Source: Actinosynnema sp. ALI-1.44
GTDB lineage: Bacteria; Actinomycetota; Actinomycetes; Mycobacteriales; Pseudonocardiaceae
Assembly (NCBI RefSeq): GCF_001984155.1
Contig: NZ_MTQO01000028.1
Coordinates: 1 to 64,000 of the forward strand
Length of the DNA: 64,000 nucleotides
Direction of reading: 5' to 3'
In this document: piece after piece, positions 1-8,305 of the stretch
Layout of the letters: every line of letters begins with the position of its first letter
Position numbering within the stretch: position 1 is the first letter of the stretch
The notes under the pieces: generated by a model
Told to the model about the DNA's origin: nothing
Database searches by the model: none
The model's input: only the letters and a program-made list of their open reading frames with translations
Translations under genes and position numbers: made by a program

Positions 1-202
1 GGACTCTCGGCCAGCACACAACGGGCTGGTACGTAACCAACACAGTGCACCCAGCGCCGGAAACCGAACCCCCGGCCGGAAACCGCACTCCAACGCAACC
101 AACAGCGCTAAAGCAATCAGACATTATCCGTTAAACCCAGCCCCAGCGACAAGCAGGCCACAAGTAGGCAGACCGTAACTCAACCGTGGCCACCGCTGGA
201 AA
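1..202 (+). repeat. Left arm of long inverted repeat
   Basis: This stretch is the reverse complement of 1437-1637 with about four mismatches and one single-base indel over roughly 200 bp. It is cut by the window edge, so the arm may be longer. It ends about 30 bp before the HNH gene and should hold that gene's promoter and leader. A transcript covering both arms could fold into a ~200-bp stem with the gene as its loop. Confidence 0.9.
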
Positions 203-231
203 AAAAGCACTGTTTCCGATAAACTGGACCT

Positions 232-1428
232 ATGCCCGAACAGCTCGCTGTTCCATTCCGTCCAGTGGGTCAACCACCACACATCCCGCTCACCGACATG
301 ACACGGGATCAAGTTCTCGACTTTTTGGTGGATCGTCACCGGCGACGTAACCAGATCGACGGCGAAATCGTGCAAGCGTACGCCCGGTTCGCGGAACTGA
401 CCCCGCCACAACGCAGCGGAATCACCATCGGCGACGGCGCGGCAGAAGAGATCGCGGTGGAACTGGCGGTCAGCCCCCACACCACCGCCAAACATTTGCA
501 CGAGGCCCAGGAGTTGGTGACTCGTCTGCCCGGGACGGTGTCAGCGCTGACGGCGGGCGAGATCGACGTCATGCGAGCCAAGGCCGTGCGGGAGTACACC
601 GCCGAATTGGACGACGACCAGGCCGCACAGGTGGAGAAGCGGGTGTTGGCGGGCGGGAAGCAAGAGAACCTGACCCGGTTCAAGCACGTCCTGCGGCGCG
701 AAGTCATCCGGGCGGATCCGCAGGGTGCCGAACAGCGTCGGTTGGCGGTGAAAGCCCAGCGGGATGTGACCCGGTGGCATCGGGCCGACGGGACCTCGAG
801 TCTTACTGTCCATTTGCAGCCGCATGAGGCGGAGTTGGCGTATCAGCACATTAACCTGCTCGCCGGACACGCCACAGGCGCAGGCCGGAATCTCGCGACG
901 GCGCGGGCGGATGTGTTCATGGACTTGATCGGCGGCAAACAGGTCGACCGGCCGCCGGTGAGTGTGAACGTGGTCGTGCCGATGACCACGTTGATGGGAT
1001 TGAACCAGGAACCCGGAGAGATCAGTGGGGTCGGGCCGATCACCGCTGAGTACGCGCGGGAGTTGGCGCGGAACGCGACCTGGCGGCGGGTGATCACCGA
1101 CCCCACCGGGCAGGTGCTGGAAGTGTCTCGGCGACGGTTCGCCTCACCCGGGTTGACCCGGTTCGTCCAGGCCCGCGACCGGGTGTGTCGGCAGCCTGGG
1201 TGCGCGGTGGTGGCACAGCGGTGCGAGGTCGATCATTCGGTCCCCTACGCCGAGGGTGGCGTGACCGGGGTGGGGAATGTCGCGATGTTGTGTAAGCGCC
1301 ACAACTTGATGCGGCAGCGCACTACCTGGCGGATGGATCAGGTGATGCCCGGGGTGCTGGCTTTTACCACTCCAGGCCGTAGGACTGTGCTTACCACGCC
1401 CGTTGGGTATGACGTTCCGCCGTTTTAG
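232..1428 (+). CDS. DUF222 / HNH endonuclease domain protein (13E12 repeat family)
   Basis: 398 aa, ATG start. The N-terminal two thirds are the helical DUF222 domain. The C-terminal part is an HNH nuclease: a CxxxxC pair near residues 315-320 (CRQPGC), the VDHSVPYAEGG core near 332 and CKRHN near 353, the usual zinc-binding betabeta-alpha layout. The family includes the mycobacterial 13E12 repeat proteins; these are predicted DNA nucleases and their biological role is unsettled. The gene lies exactly between the two arms of a long inverted repeat and has no operon partner. The last ~20 codons are richer in T-ending codons than the body. The domain call is firm and the cellular role is unknown. 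Confidence 0.9.
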   Translation: MPEQLAVPFRPVGQPPHIPLTDMTRDQVLDFLVDRHRRRNQIDGEIVQAYARFAELTPPQRSGITIGDGAAEEIAVELAVSPHTTAKHLHEAQELVTRLPGTVSALTAGEIDVMRAKAVREYTAELDDDQAAQVEKRVLAGGKQENLTRFKHVLRREVIRADPQGAEQRRLAVKAQRDVTRWHRADGTSSLTVHLQPHEAELAYQHINLLAGHATGAGRNLATARADVFMDLIGGKQVDRPPVSVNVVVPMTTLMGLNQEPGEISGVGPITAEYARELARNATWRRVITDPTGQVLEVSRRRFASPGLTRFVQARDRVCRQPGCAVVAQRCEVDHSVPYAEGGVTGVGNVAMLCKRHNLMRQRTTWRMDQVMPGVLAFTTPGRRTVLTTPVGYDVPPF

Positions 1429-1436
1429 CTGCCTGC

Positions 1437-1637
1437 TTTCCAGCGGTGGCCACGGTTGAGTTACGGTCTGCCTACTTGTGGCCTGCTTGTCGCCGGGGCT
1501 GGGTTTAACGGATAATGTCTGATTGCTTTGCGCTGTTGGTTGCGTTGGAGTGCGGTTTCCAGCCCGGGGTTCGGTTTCCGGCGCTGGGTGCACTGTGTTG
1601 GTTACGTACCAGCCCGTTGTTTGCTGGCCGAGAGTCC
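1437..1637 (-). repeat. Right arm of long inverted repeat
   Basis: Reverse complement of 1-202 at about 97% identity, starting 8 bp after the HNH stop codon. The frames open across it are mirrored copies of frames in the left arm and look non-coding. Similarity can be traced only to 1637 because the left arm meets the window edge. Confidence 0.9.
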
Positions 1638-1741
1638 CTGACAGAAGATTTTGACGTGTCGGTAGCCGAGGAACGCCTCGTGGGTGTCGGCTCGGCGATC
1701 ACGTGGTGCTTGATCCTGGCCGGGTGCGATCGACTGGACTC

Positions 1742-1759
1742 GGCTCACGATCATGAGCC
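1742..1759. terminator. Small hairpin after the ferredoxin gene, possible terminator
   Basis: GGCTCA-cgatca-TGAGCC forms a 6-bp stem 37 bp past the stop of the minus-strand redox operon. There is no T tract. Nothing else recognisable lies between the right arm and the ferredoxin gene. Confidence 0.3.
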
Positions 1760-1795
1760 TTCAGGCACCGCAAGTGATTAGCTTGTTAGCAACTC

Positions 1796-1996
1796 TTAGC
1801 GGTTGCTCAGGCTCAGGGCGAGTTTGGGGCACAGCGTGACCGCTTTGCGCGCGTGCTTGCGCAGTTCCCGCGGCACCGGGGCGTTGGCGAGCACGGGATA
1901 GCCCCACTCGTCCAGGCCGATCAGCTCGGGCACCAGTTCGGCGCACACGCCGTGGCCGTCACAGGCGATCATGTCGACTTTCAGCTGCTCGGTCAT
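1796..1996 (-). CDS. Small [3Fe-4S] ferredoxin
   Basis: 66 aa from the ATG that overlaps the stop of the upstream NuoF-like gene (ATGA). The motif C-D-G-H-G-V-C (C-x5-C) near residues 10-16 plus a late C-P gives three cysteine ligands, the pattern of actinobacterial [3Fe-4S] ferredoxins such as those serving cytochromes P450. No P450 is nearby. As the last gene of the redox operon, translationally coupled to the NuoF-like protein, it most likely exchanges electrons with that protein in the cytoplasm. A longer upstream reading exists but lies inside the preceding gene. Confidence 0.85.
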   Translation of the reverse strand: MTEQLKVDMIACDGHGVCAELVPELIGLDEWGYPVLANAPVPRELRKHARKAVTLCPKLALSLSNR

Positions 1997-3249
1997 CGCC
2001 AGTCCTCGCTTTCCGCTGGCAACTCGGGAATGGGCAGGACACGGGGGCCGCCGGGGCACGGCTGGCCGGACAGGTGCCGTCGGATGTCCAGCGCGAACGT
2101 CTTCAGCGCCGAGTCGACGAACTTCACCACGCCGTCGGGATGCGCGCACGCTCCCCTGCCGTTGACCACACCGAGCCGGAAGCGCAGCCGCTCGTAGGCC
2201 GCGCGGGAACAGTCACGGGCGATCATCGCGAAGTCGTCGGCGATCGCGGGCAAGCCCTTGAAACACGGGCCGCACTGGTTGGCTGTCTGCGCCGCCATCC
2301 ACGAGGCGACCCGGACAGTCTCGAACAGCCCGCACGTCCGCGCGGGCAGCGCCACCACGATCCCCGCGCCGAGCGAGGCACCCAGTGGCGCCAGGCCCTC
2401 CGGGGAGAACGGGCGGTGCAGCTGGGTCGGCGGGATCCACGCGCCGCCGTAACCACCGACCAGCAGCGCGGAGATCGGTTCACGGCACCCGTTGGCCACC
2501 CGCAGGATCGTCTCGCCGCTGACACCCACCGGCAGTTCGTACACGCCCGGGTTGCGCACCGCGCCGCTGACGGTGAACAGGGCGGTGCCGGGCGCGTCCG
2601 CGGTTCCGGCCTGGCGGAACCAGTTCGGGCCGTAGCGGGCGATCAACGCGATGTGCGCAAACGTTTCCACATTGGATACGAGGGTCGGCCGCCCGTCGAC
2701 CCCGGACACCCTGGCCGAGTCCGCCTTCGGCCGCGCCTCACCGCCGCCGACGAAACCGGCTACGGCGGTCGACTCGCTGGAGACGTACCGGCTCGGCGGC
2801 TCGGACACGTCGATCTCGACCTCACCCCACCCGGCCGCGACCCGGTCGGCGATCGCGCTCAGCACGTGACCGGCGAGCCCGGTGCCGCGGTGGACGGCGA
2901 CCGTGATCCGGTCGGCGCCGACGGCGAGCGCGGCGAGTTCCGCGCCGTCGAGCACCAGGTGCGGAGCCAGGCGCAGCAGCAACTTGTCCTTGCCGGAGGC
3001 CGGTTCGCCCTCCATCCCGTTCACCACGACGTACCGGTTGTCCCGGCCGAAGACGGACGCCATCTTGCGCCCGCTGGGAAACCACCCGCCGCCGCGGCCG
3101 CGCAGGCCGGACGCGGTGACCAGGTCGATCAGCTGCGGCACGACACTCTTGGGCAGCGGTCCGACAGCACGCATGTGTTCGGCGATGGACGCGGCCTGTC
3201 TGCTCAGCAGGCGTGGCCGTCCGTCGTACCGTTGTTGGGGTGCGCTCAC
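1993..3249 (-). CDS. NuoF-like NADH-binding / Fe-S protein
   Basis: 418 aa from a GTG that overlaps the previous stop (GTGA). It resembles the 51-kDa complex I subunit: the FMN/NADH motif GRGGGWFPSG near 47-57, VVNGMEGEPASGKDK after it, a central SLBB-like segment, and a C-terminal Fe-S region with NQCGPC near 325 and GACAHPDG near 368. Aligned by eye with the NuoF motif SCGxCxPCRxG, the first cluster cysteine is Ala, so the cluster may be 3Fe-4S or absent. It probably passes electrons between NAD(P)H, the downstream ferredoxin and the membrane protein encoded upstream. It is a stand-alone paralogue, with no other nuo genes nearby. Confidence 0.8.
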   Translation of the reverse strand: MSAPQQRYDGRPRLLSRQAASIAEHMRAVGPLPKSVVPQLIDLVTASGLRGRGGGWFPSGRKMASVFGRDNRYVVVNGMEGEPASGKDKLLLRLAPHLVLDGAELAALAVGADRITVAVHRGTGLAGHVLSAIADRVAAGWGEVEIDVSEPPSRYVSSESTAVAGFVGGGEARPKADSARVSGVDGRPTLVSNVETFAHIALIARYGPNWFRQAGTADAPGTALFTVSGAVRNPGVYELPVGVSGETILRVANGCREPISALLVGGYGGAWIPPTQLHRPFSPEGLAPLGASLGAGIVVALPARTCGLFETVRVASWMAAQTANQCGPCFKGLPAIADDFAMIARDCSRAAYERLRFRLGVVNGRGACAHPDGVVKFVDSALKTFALDIRRHLSGQPCPGGPRVLPIPELPAESEDWR

Positions 3250-3785
3250 AGCGATCGCCGCCGTACCGACACGACGCGCAAGCTGCCGCACCCGAGCACC
3301 ACCGCGACGCTGGCACCGATGGTGATCAACGCCCAGAGTTGATCCGTGCCGATCCCGATGGTGTGCACGACGGCCACCGGCCAGCTGACGTACGCCGCCC
3401 AGTGGATGAACCGCCAGACGCGGTACGGCATCCTCGTGCGCAGGACACCGGTCAGCACCAGGACCAGGATCAGGTCGAGTGCGATCGCGCCGAGCCCGAG
3501 GTAGAGCGGCGAGTAGCCGCCGATGAACGGCACGAACACCTCGACGAGGCCGATGGACACGTAGGTGTCGAGCACAACCGAGCCGACGTGGATGGCCAGG
3601 AAGATCAGCGAGGCCATGGAGATGTTGCGGTGCAACGACTCGGTCACGAACCGGGGCCACTGCCGCGAGCTCACGCGCCCGGCCGTCAGCAGTCCGAGCG
3701 AGACCGCGACGGTGAACAGCACGAGCGAGACGATCCCGCTCCCCCTCGCCAGGTACCAGTAGGTGCTCTCGCCAAGGAACGTCAT
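3246..3785 (-). CDS. Ferric-reductase-like transmembrane protein
   Basis: 179 aa with about five or six hydrophobic segments. Histidines in SLHRN...AIH and FIHW...VVHT match the paired heme-b ligands of ferric-reductase-like / MsrQ-type membrane domains. No FAD/NAD domain is attached, so the electron donor must be separate, probably the NuoF-like protein and ferredoxin of the same operon. The ATG at 3785 overlaps the apbE stop (TGATG), with a GGAGG just upstream; a GTG one codon earlier is the alternative. It sits in the cytoplasmic membrane and could move electrons across it. The final acceptor is not known. Confidence 0.8.
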   Translation of the reverse strand: MTFLGESTYWYLARGSGIVSLVLFTVAVSLGLLTAGRVSSRQWPRFVTESLHRNISMASLIFLAIHVGSVVLDTYVSIGLVEVFVPFIGGYSPLYLGLGAIALDLILVLVLTGVLRTRMPYRVWRFIHWAAYVSWPVAVVHTIGIGTDQLWALITIGASVAVVLGCGSLRVVSVRRRSL

Positions 3786-4696
3786 CACTCCTCCTCAGGC
3801 CATTCGGCCACAGTGGTGACGGCACCACCCGTCGCCACGAGGCGCGCGGGGAGCCTGCGCGCGGCAAGCCAGTTCGGTGCGCGGTCGCCGAGCACGAGCG
3901 CGGCGGTCGATGCAGTGTTGGCCGCGACGCACGAGGCCGCGGAAACGCTTGCGTACTGCCAGAACCGGGCGGCCGGAAATCCGGTCGCCGGGTCGAGGAC
4001 GTGGTGCAGCCGCCGGTCACCCCGCTGCCAGGAGCGCACGCTCACGCTCGACGTGGCCAGGCCGCCGGAGTCGATCGCCACCACCTGGCCGCCTTGGTCG
4101 CTGGCGTGGTCGGCGGTGACCCGCACGCTCCAGCCGCCGTCCGGCGCTGCACCGGCGACCGCGACGTCGCCGCCGAGGTTCACCAGCACACCGGCACCGG
4201 TCTCACCGGCGATCCGCCGGGCGGCGACGTCGGCGGCCCACGCCTTCGCGGTGGCCCCGAGGTCCACTTTGACTCCGCGAGGGACAGTCACAGTGTCGCC
4301 GGTGACCGTGATGTCCCGCCACACCTGCCGGGCGGGCGGCGCGTCGATGTCCACAGTGGTCGGTCCGCGTCTCGGGACCTCGGCGAAAGTGCGGTCGTAG
4401 CCGAGAGTGATCATGTACGACCCCAGCGCGGGATCGACGAGCCCGCCGGTGTCCTCGGCCGCGCGCAGCGCCACGCCGACCGCCTGGGCCAGCAGCGGAT
4501 GCGTCGCCGACCCCGTGCGGTTCAACAGGCTCAACGCCGAGTCGGCGCGAAACCGGCTGCACGCCAGGTCGAGTTCGTCGAGCACCCAGCGCGACATCGT
4601 TTCCGCGACCGGCAGCGTGTCCGGTCTGGTGACCAGCACGTGCGCGGTGGTGCCGATGGCGTCGAACCGCACCCCGCTGATCATGGCGGTGGTCAT
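3785..4696 (-). CDS. apbE: FAD:protein FMN transferase
   Basis: 303 aa. ApbE-family enzymes attach FMN from FAD to a threonine of target proteins, usually extracytoplasmic redox proteins. Seen here are the SRFRADSALSLLN segment, VDLGATAKAWAAD, LVNLGGDVAVAG, and the C-terminal HHVLDPATGFPA near residue 232, all family hallmarks around the Mg and FAD sites. No clear lipobox or signal peptide is visible, unlike many ApbE proteins. It is the second gene of the redox operon. No FMN-binding (PF04205) partner is found next to it, so its substrate is unknown. Confidence 0.9.
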   Translation of the reverse strand: MTTAMISGVRFDAIGTTAHVLVTRPDTLPVAETMSRWVLDELDLACSRFRADSALSLLNRTGSATHPLLAQAVGVALRAAEDTGGLVDPALGSYMITLGYDRTFAEVPRRGPTTVDIDAPPARQVWRDITVTGDTVTVPRGVKVDLGATAKAWAADVAARRIAGETGAGVLVNLGGDVAVAGAAPDGGWSVRVTADHASDQGGQVVAIDSGGLATSSVSVRSWQRGDRRLHHVLDPATGFPAARFWQYASVSAASCVAANTASTAALVLGDRAPNWLAARRLPARLVATGGAVTTVAEWPEEE

Positions 4697-4797
4697 GGCA
4701 GTTCCGCCTCTCCGAGATTTCGACGCTTGGTCACCTTGGGCTGGCGCCGTTCAGTTCGGTGCGTACCGGTTGGGCCTGGGGGTTGACACAAAGGGGG

Positions 4798-5136
4798 TCA
4801 TGACCCACCTGACGACGTGACCGGTGGTTTGGTGGTCGGCTTCGGCTTCGGTTTGGGTGTCTGCTTGCCCTGGGTTCCCGGGTACGACGGCTGGCCGGTC
4901 TGCTTCGGCGGCACCTGCCCTTGGGGGACCGTGCCCTGCTGCGATCCGGTGTCCTGCTGCGGATCCGGGGCCTCCGCCGCCTGTTGCGCCTTCGCCTTCT
5001 CGGCCTTGACCATGTCGGCGATGCCGTAGCCGAGGCCGATCGTCCCGGCGAGGCTGAGCGAGACGACGCCGGTCGTGATGAGCGTGACCCGGCTGGCCGC
5101 CGCGTCCCGTGCGGCCGCGTTCAGTCGCTGCGCCAT
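4798..5136 (-). CDS. Small membrane protein with Pro/Lys/Gln-rich tail, first gene of the redox operon
   Basis: 112 aa from ATG 5136, preceded by GGGGAGG; an upstream TTG is less likely. Residues ~15-37 form one transmembrane helix (ITTGVVSLSLAGTIGLGYG). A short charged stretch (KAEKAKAQQAAEA) follows, then a low-complexity Gln/Pro/Lys tail ending PKPKPKPTTKPPVTSSGGS. No known domain was recognised. It precedes apbE by 101 bp on the same strand and is probably co-transcribed. The tail, likely extracytoplasmic, could span the wall or tether partners; a threonine there might be the flavinylation target, but no canonical motif is seen. Confidence 0.65.
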   Translation of the reverse strand: MAQRLNAAARDAAASRVTLITTGVVSLSLAGTIGLGYGIADMVKAEKAKAQQAAEAPDPQQDTGSQQGTVPQGQVPPKQTGQPSYPGTQGKQTPKPKPKPTTKPPVTSSGGS

Positions 5137-5243
5137 CGTGTGTCCGCCTCCCCGGTGATCCAACTCGTGTCAGGAGCCCAACTCGCTCCTCACACGTAAC
5201 CGGGTGGCGCCGGGTTCAAAATTCCTTCGAACAGGTGCCTTGA

Positions 5244-6377
5244 TCAGGGGTCGAGCGGTCCGGTGGCGTAATAGGTCTTGCACACCCCCCGGTCGTAGTC
5301 GGTGGTCACCTCCAGCACCGACTTGCCGTCGGTGGACGGCAGCAGTCCGGGACTGAAGTTGCGGCAGCCCTCGTTGTCGACGCCCGCGACGTGGATCGGC
5401 GCCGGGATCTCGTACCAGGGCCCCGCACCGGCGTTGTCGTTGGCCAGGATCGTGCCTCCGTTGCCCTCGGCGAGCGCGCCGCCGTTGTGCACCAGCATCT
5501 CGGTGATCAGCAGGACCGTGCCCCTCGGGCCGGGGCCGGGACTCCACGCGGGCACCGGGGTGTGCCGTCCCTGTTTGCCGTCGGCCGTCTTCACCAGCGT
5601 GCCGAGGTCGCGGGGATCGCCGTAGTCCCAGCCGTCGGACGAGCGGCGGAAGTACGCGCTGCACAGGTGGAGCTTGTCGTTGTTGCAGACCTCGTAGGTC
5701 ATGAAGTACGTGCCGTCGGGCAGCCGGATCGTGTTGATCATGCCGGGGCGGACGTTCCACTCGTCGCTGACCACGGTCTCCTTGTAGTGCGTCCAGGTGA
5801 CCCCGTCGACCGACCTGACCTGGACCAGTTTCTGGTCGTGGTTGACCTTGTCGGTCTCGTCGGAGAAGAACGCGACGAGTGCGCCGTCCCCAGCCACCGA
5901 CAGGCTGGGTTCCCACGTGTTGTGCTCGTTGGGCGCGACCGCGATGTCGGAGAGGAACCGCCAGGTGCGGCCACGGTCGGCGCTGGCCCACAGCCGCTGC
6001 TTGGCCCGCTTGGTCTCCCGCGGCGCGGCGTACTCGGCGGTGTTGGCCCACAGCACGGTTCCCTTGGCCAACGAGCCGAGCGGCGACGGCATCTCGAACA
6101 GGGTCGAGCAGCAGATCCCACGGCCTGCCGCGGCGGCGGGATCCCGAATGGCGGCGATCTGCGTGAACGAATGCCCGCCGTCGTCGCTCGCCATGATGAC
6201 GCCCACGCCCTGTGCGCCGTCATTGGTGGTGACACTGGCCAGGATCCGGCCGTTGTCCAGGCGGATGACTCGGGGGTAACTGCTGCCACCGTCGTACAGC
6301 ACGTGTCTTTGCTGGTCAGCCGTTCCGGGGAGTGCCATCAGCACCAGGGTGATCATCAGGACGGCCAGGCGGCGCAC
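5244..6377 (-). CDS. Secreted sialidase-like (BNR-repeat) glycosyl hydrolase
   Basis: 377 aa. The N-terminus (RRLAVLMITLVLMALPGTA) is a signal peptide, so the protein is exported. Asp-box/BNR motifs SDDGGHSF and SADRGRTW mark a six-bladed sialidase-type propeller. Several cysteines suit an extracellular fold. The family covers exo-alpha-sialidases and related carbohydrate hydrolases; the full set of catalytic Arg residues was not established, so the substrate is open. It stands alone, 107 bp upstream of the redox operon on the same strand and divergent from the DUF3800-like gene. Confidence 0.75.
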   Translation of the reverse strand: MRRLAVLMITLVLMALPGTADQQRHVLYDGGSSYPRVIRLDNGRILASVTTNDGAQGVGVIMASDDGGHSFTQIAAIRDPAAAAGRGICCSTLFEMPSPLGSLAKGTVLWANTAEYAAPRETKRAKQRLWASADRGRTWRFLSDIAVAPNEHNTWEPSLSVAGDGALVAFFSDETDKVNHDQKLVQVRSVDGVTWTHYKETVVSDEWNVRPGMINTIRLPDGTYFMTYEVCNNDKLHLCSAYFRRSSDGWDYGDPRDLGTLVKTADGKQGRHTPVPAWSPGPGPRGTVLLITEMLVHNGGALAEGNGGTILANDNAGAGPWYEIPAPIHVAGVDNEGCRNFSPGLLPSTDGKSVLEVTTDYDRGVCKTYYATGPLDP

Positions 6378-6452
6378 GGCATCCTCCGATCACACCGGGT
6401 AACGGCGGAATCGTAGCCCGGCTCAGGCGTCCCGCATCTAGTGTGAACCACA

Positions 6453-7196
6453 ATGCGCACGAACGGGTTATCCCCAGAGGTCGCCTGCGATGAGTCCGGC
6501 TCGGAAGGCAGCAATCTCATCGACGGGATAACTGACGTGTTCGCCCACGCGAGCGTGTTGCTCCCGACCGAGGCGGCTGAGGCGTGCGTTCTCGAACTGC
6601 GGGCGCGAATTCGTTCACCGGCACTCGAGTACAAAGCCAATCACCTGCTGCGGGAAAAACACCGCGCGGTGCTGCTGTGGCTGCTCGGCCCGGCCGGTCC
6701 GATGCTCGGGCACGCCGCGGTGCACCTGACCGAGAAGGCGTTCTTCGTCGCGGGCAAGATCGTCGAGTTGCTGACACCGGGCGAAGAGGTGCTGTCGATC
6801 TACCACGCCGACCGTTCGGTGCTGCGTACTTACACCGATGTACTTCGCGCCGGGCACCGGGATCAACTGGATCTGCTCATCCCGGCCATTGTGCGCGCGG
6901 TGGACAGGTGGGGCGGCGGCGAGCCGGTCAGCGTCGTGCACGACCGGCAGAACCTGTTGACCGACGACCGGATCGCGCAGTTGCGGCGGATCCTGGGTGC
7001 CCGGCTGGCCGGGCTGCGGTTCGTGGATTCCCGCGACGACGCCCGTGTGCAGATCGCCGACTTCCTCGCGGGCGTCGCCCGGCGGATCGCGTCCGACGAA
7101 CTCAACGGCCACGGCGACGGCGAACTCGTGGACGCGCTGCGGCCCTATGTGGATCCGTTGTCGATCTGGGGAGACACGCGCGGTCGACTGCTATGA
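6453..7196 (+). CDS. DUF3800-like protein
   Basis: 247 aa, ATG start. The early ACDESGSEG segment and the late RDDARVQIADFLAGVARR segment match the conserved acidic D-E-S-G and Q-x-AD-x-x-AG pattern of DUF3800 proteins. These are suggested to have an RNase H-like fold and are often found with mobile or defence genes. No such neighbours are present here. Its last 6 bp overlap the convergent TPR gene. The family call is by eye and moderate; no function is proven. Confidence 0.55.
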   Translation: MRTNGLSPEVACDESGSEGSNLIDGITDVFAHASVLLPTEAAEACVLELRARIRSPALEYKANHLLREKHRAVLLWLLGPAGPMLGHAAVHLTEKAFFVAGKIVELLTPGEEVLSIYHADRSVLRTYTDVLRAGHRDQLDLLIPAIVRAVDRWGGGEPVSVVHDRQNLLTDDRIAQLRRILGARLAGLRFVDSRDDARVQIADFLAGVARRIASDELNGHGDGELVDALRPYVDPLSIWGDTRGRLL

Positions 7197-8138
7197 GGCT
7201 GCCGGGAGCATCATCCGGATGCCCTCGGTCAACTCGTCCGCGCCGCCCCACCGCCGGGCCTCGTTCTCCAAGGGGCGCAGGCGATCCCGCACTCGCACGG
7301 ACTTGATCGACCGGCTGTGCCGCAGGGCCTCGCGGCCGACGTCCACCGCTCTGTCGACGTCGTGCAGCAGCAGCCGGCCGATCGCCAGGGAGATCAGGCA
7401 GAACGTGCGGCTGCGCGCCATCCCGTCACCGTATGAGCCGACAGCGGCTTCGAGCGCGGGCACGGCGTGCTTGGCGTAGCGGTGATCGACGAACCGGGCG
7501 AGATCGATGTGGACGGACCCGATCATGGCGACCACGTCGGTCTCGGTGAAGAACGCCGCCCAGCCGGGGACGTGGAACCCGTTCGCGGCCTCGAACTCGG
7601 TGCGGGAGGTCGCCAGCCCCTCGATCGCCTCCTCGGCCCGCCCGAGTCTGGCGTAGGCCCATGCCTGGTTGGCCGCCAGGATGGCGGCCGCGATCGTGCA
7701 GTTGGACGCCATCGCGGCGGCCCGGCCCCGGTCGAACTCCGCGAGCGCGCGTCCTGCGGCGTTGTAGTGCAGGTGCACCCGGCCCATCCGGTAACGGATG
7801 TTGGCGATCATCGCCTTGTCCCCGGCCCGGGTGGCGAGGTCCAGCGCGGCGGTGAAGTGGTGCAGCGCCGCCGTGGCGTCGCCGTTGTCGAACAACGTCC
7901 AACCGGCCACGTTGTGCATGTCCGCGACCGCCGCGTCGAGCCTGCGTGTCAGCCGCACGGGGACTGTGCCGGCGAGCATGGCTCGCGTGTTGGGCAGTTT
8001 CGACAGCACGGTGCCGTGACAGCTGCCGCCGCCGTACTGGTAGTCCAACGCTCGCAGATCCCGCACGGCCTGCTCGACCCGCTCGACGTCCGCGATCCCG
8101 ATCCGCGCCGGTGCGCCAGCTGGACGGCTCCGGTACAT
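7191..8138 (-). CDS. TPR-type regulator lacking its helix-turn-helix domain
   Basis: 315 aa. It matches the C-terminal TPR part of the large actinomycete XRE-family regulators (VERVEQAVRDLRALDYQYGG at the start, then repeated helical pairs with an A-x-x-F signature). The usual ~80-residue N-terminal HTH is missing. The ATG at 8138 has a good ribosome site (TTGGAGG, 5-nt spacing) and no HTH-coding sequence lies upstream, so the short form seems genuine. It may act through protein contacts or be a remnant of a regulator. Confidence 0.7.
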   Translation of the reverse strand: MYRSRPAGAPARIGIADVERVEQAVRDLRALDYQYGGGSCHGTVLSKLPNTRAMLAGTVPVRLTRRLDAAVADMHNVAGWTLFDNGDATAALHHFTAALDLATRAGDKAMIANIRYRMGRVHLHYNAAGRALAEFDRGRAAAMASNCTIAAAILAANQAWAYARLGRAEEAIEGLATSRTEFEAANGFHVPGWAAFFTETDVVAMIGSVHIDLARFVDHRYAKHAVPALEAAVGSYGDGMARSRTFCLISLAIGRLLLHDVDRAVDVGREALRHSRSIKSVRVRDRLRPLENEARRWGGADELTEGIRMMLPAAS

Positions 8139-8305
8139 GGCACCTCCAAGGGTCGTCCCCCTATCGGGTTGCCACGGCGCGGGGGTCTAAACGGCGGGCG
8201 AAAGCCACCGGTAAAGTCCATGGTGGACGGTGACACGCCGAGGAGAAACGCATCTGGGCCTATCGCTGTCATTGCGACAGGGCTACCGTGGATCGCGGCA
8301 GTTCC

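Larger units (their letters stand above)
1..1637. mobile_element. Putative mobile unit: DUF222-HNH gene bracketed by ~200-bp inverted repeats
   Basis: One reading frame for a DUF222-HNH protein sits between two long inverted arms, 1-202 and 1437-1637. The inner ends lie about 30 bp before the start codon and 8 bp after the stop codon, so the arms bracket the gene almost exactly. The left arm reaches the window edge, so the outer end and any target-site duplication are not visible. DUF222-HNH proteins are the family of the mycobacterial REP13E12 repeats, which occur in several copies per genome. That this is a transposing or homing unit is inference; a static palindrome is the alternative. Confidence 0.5.

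Noticed and set aside
1505-1781. Small frames in the right inverted-repeat arm
   Set aside because: They exist only because the arm mirrors the left arm; no start signals or recognisable protein.
2074-3342. Long open plus-strand frame across the NuoF-like gene
   Set aside because: Arg/Pro/His/Gly-rich antisense reading of a gene with clear NuoF motifs; no ribosome site or family pattern.
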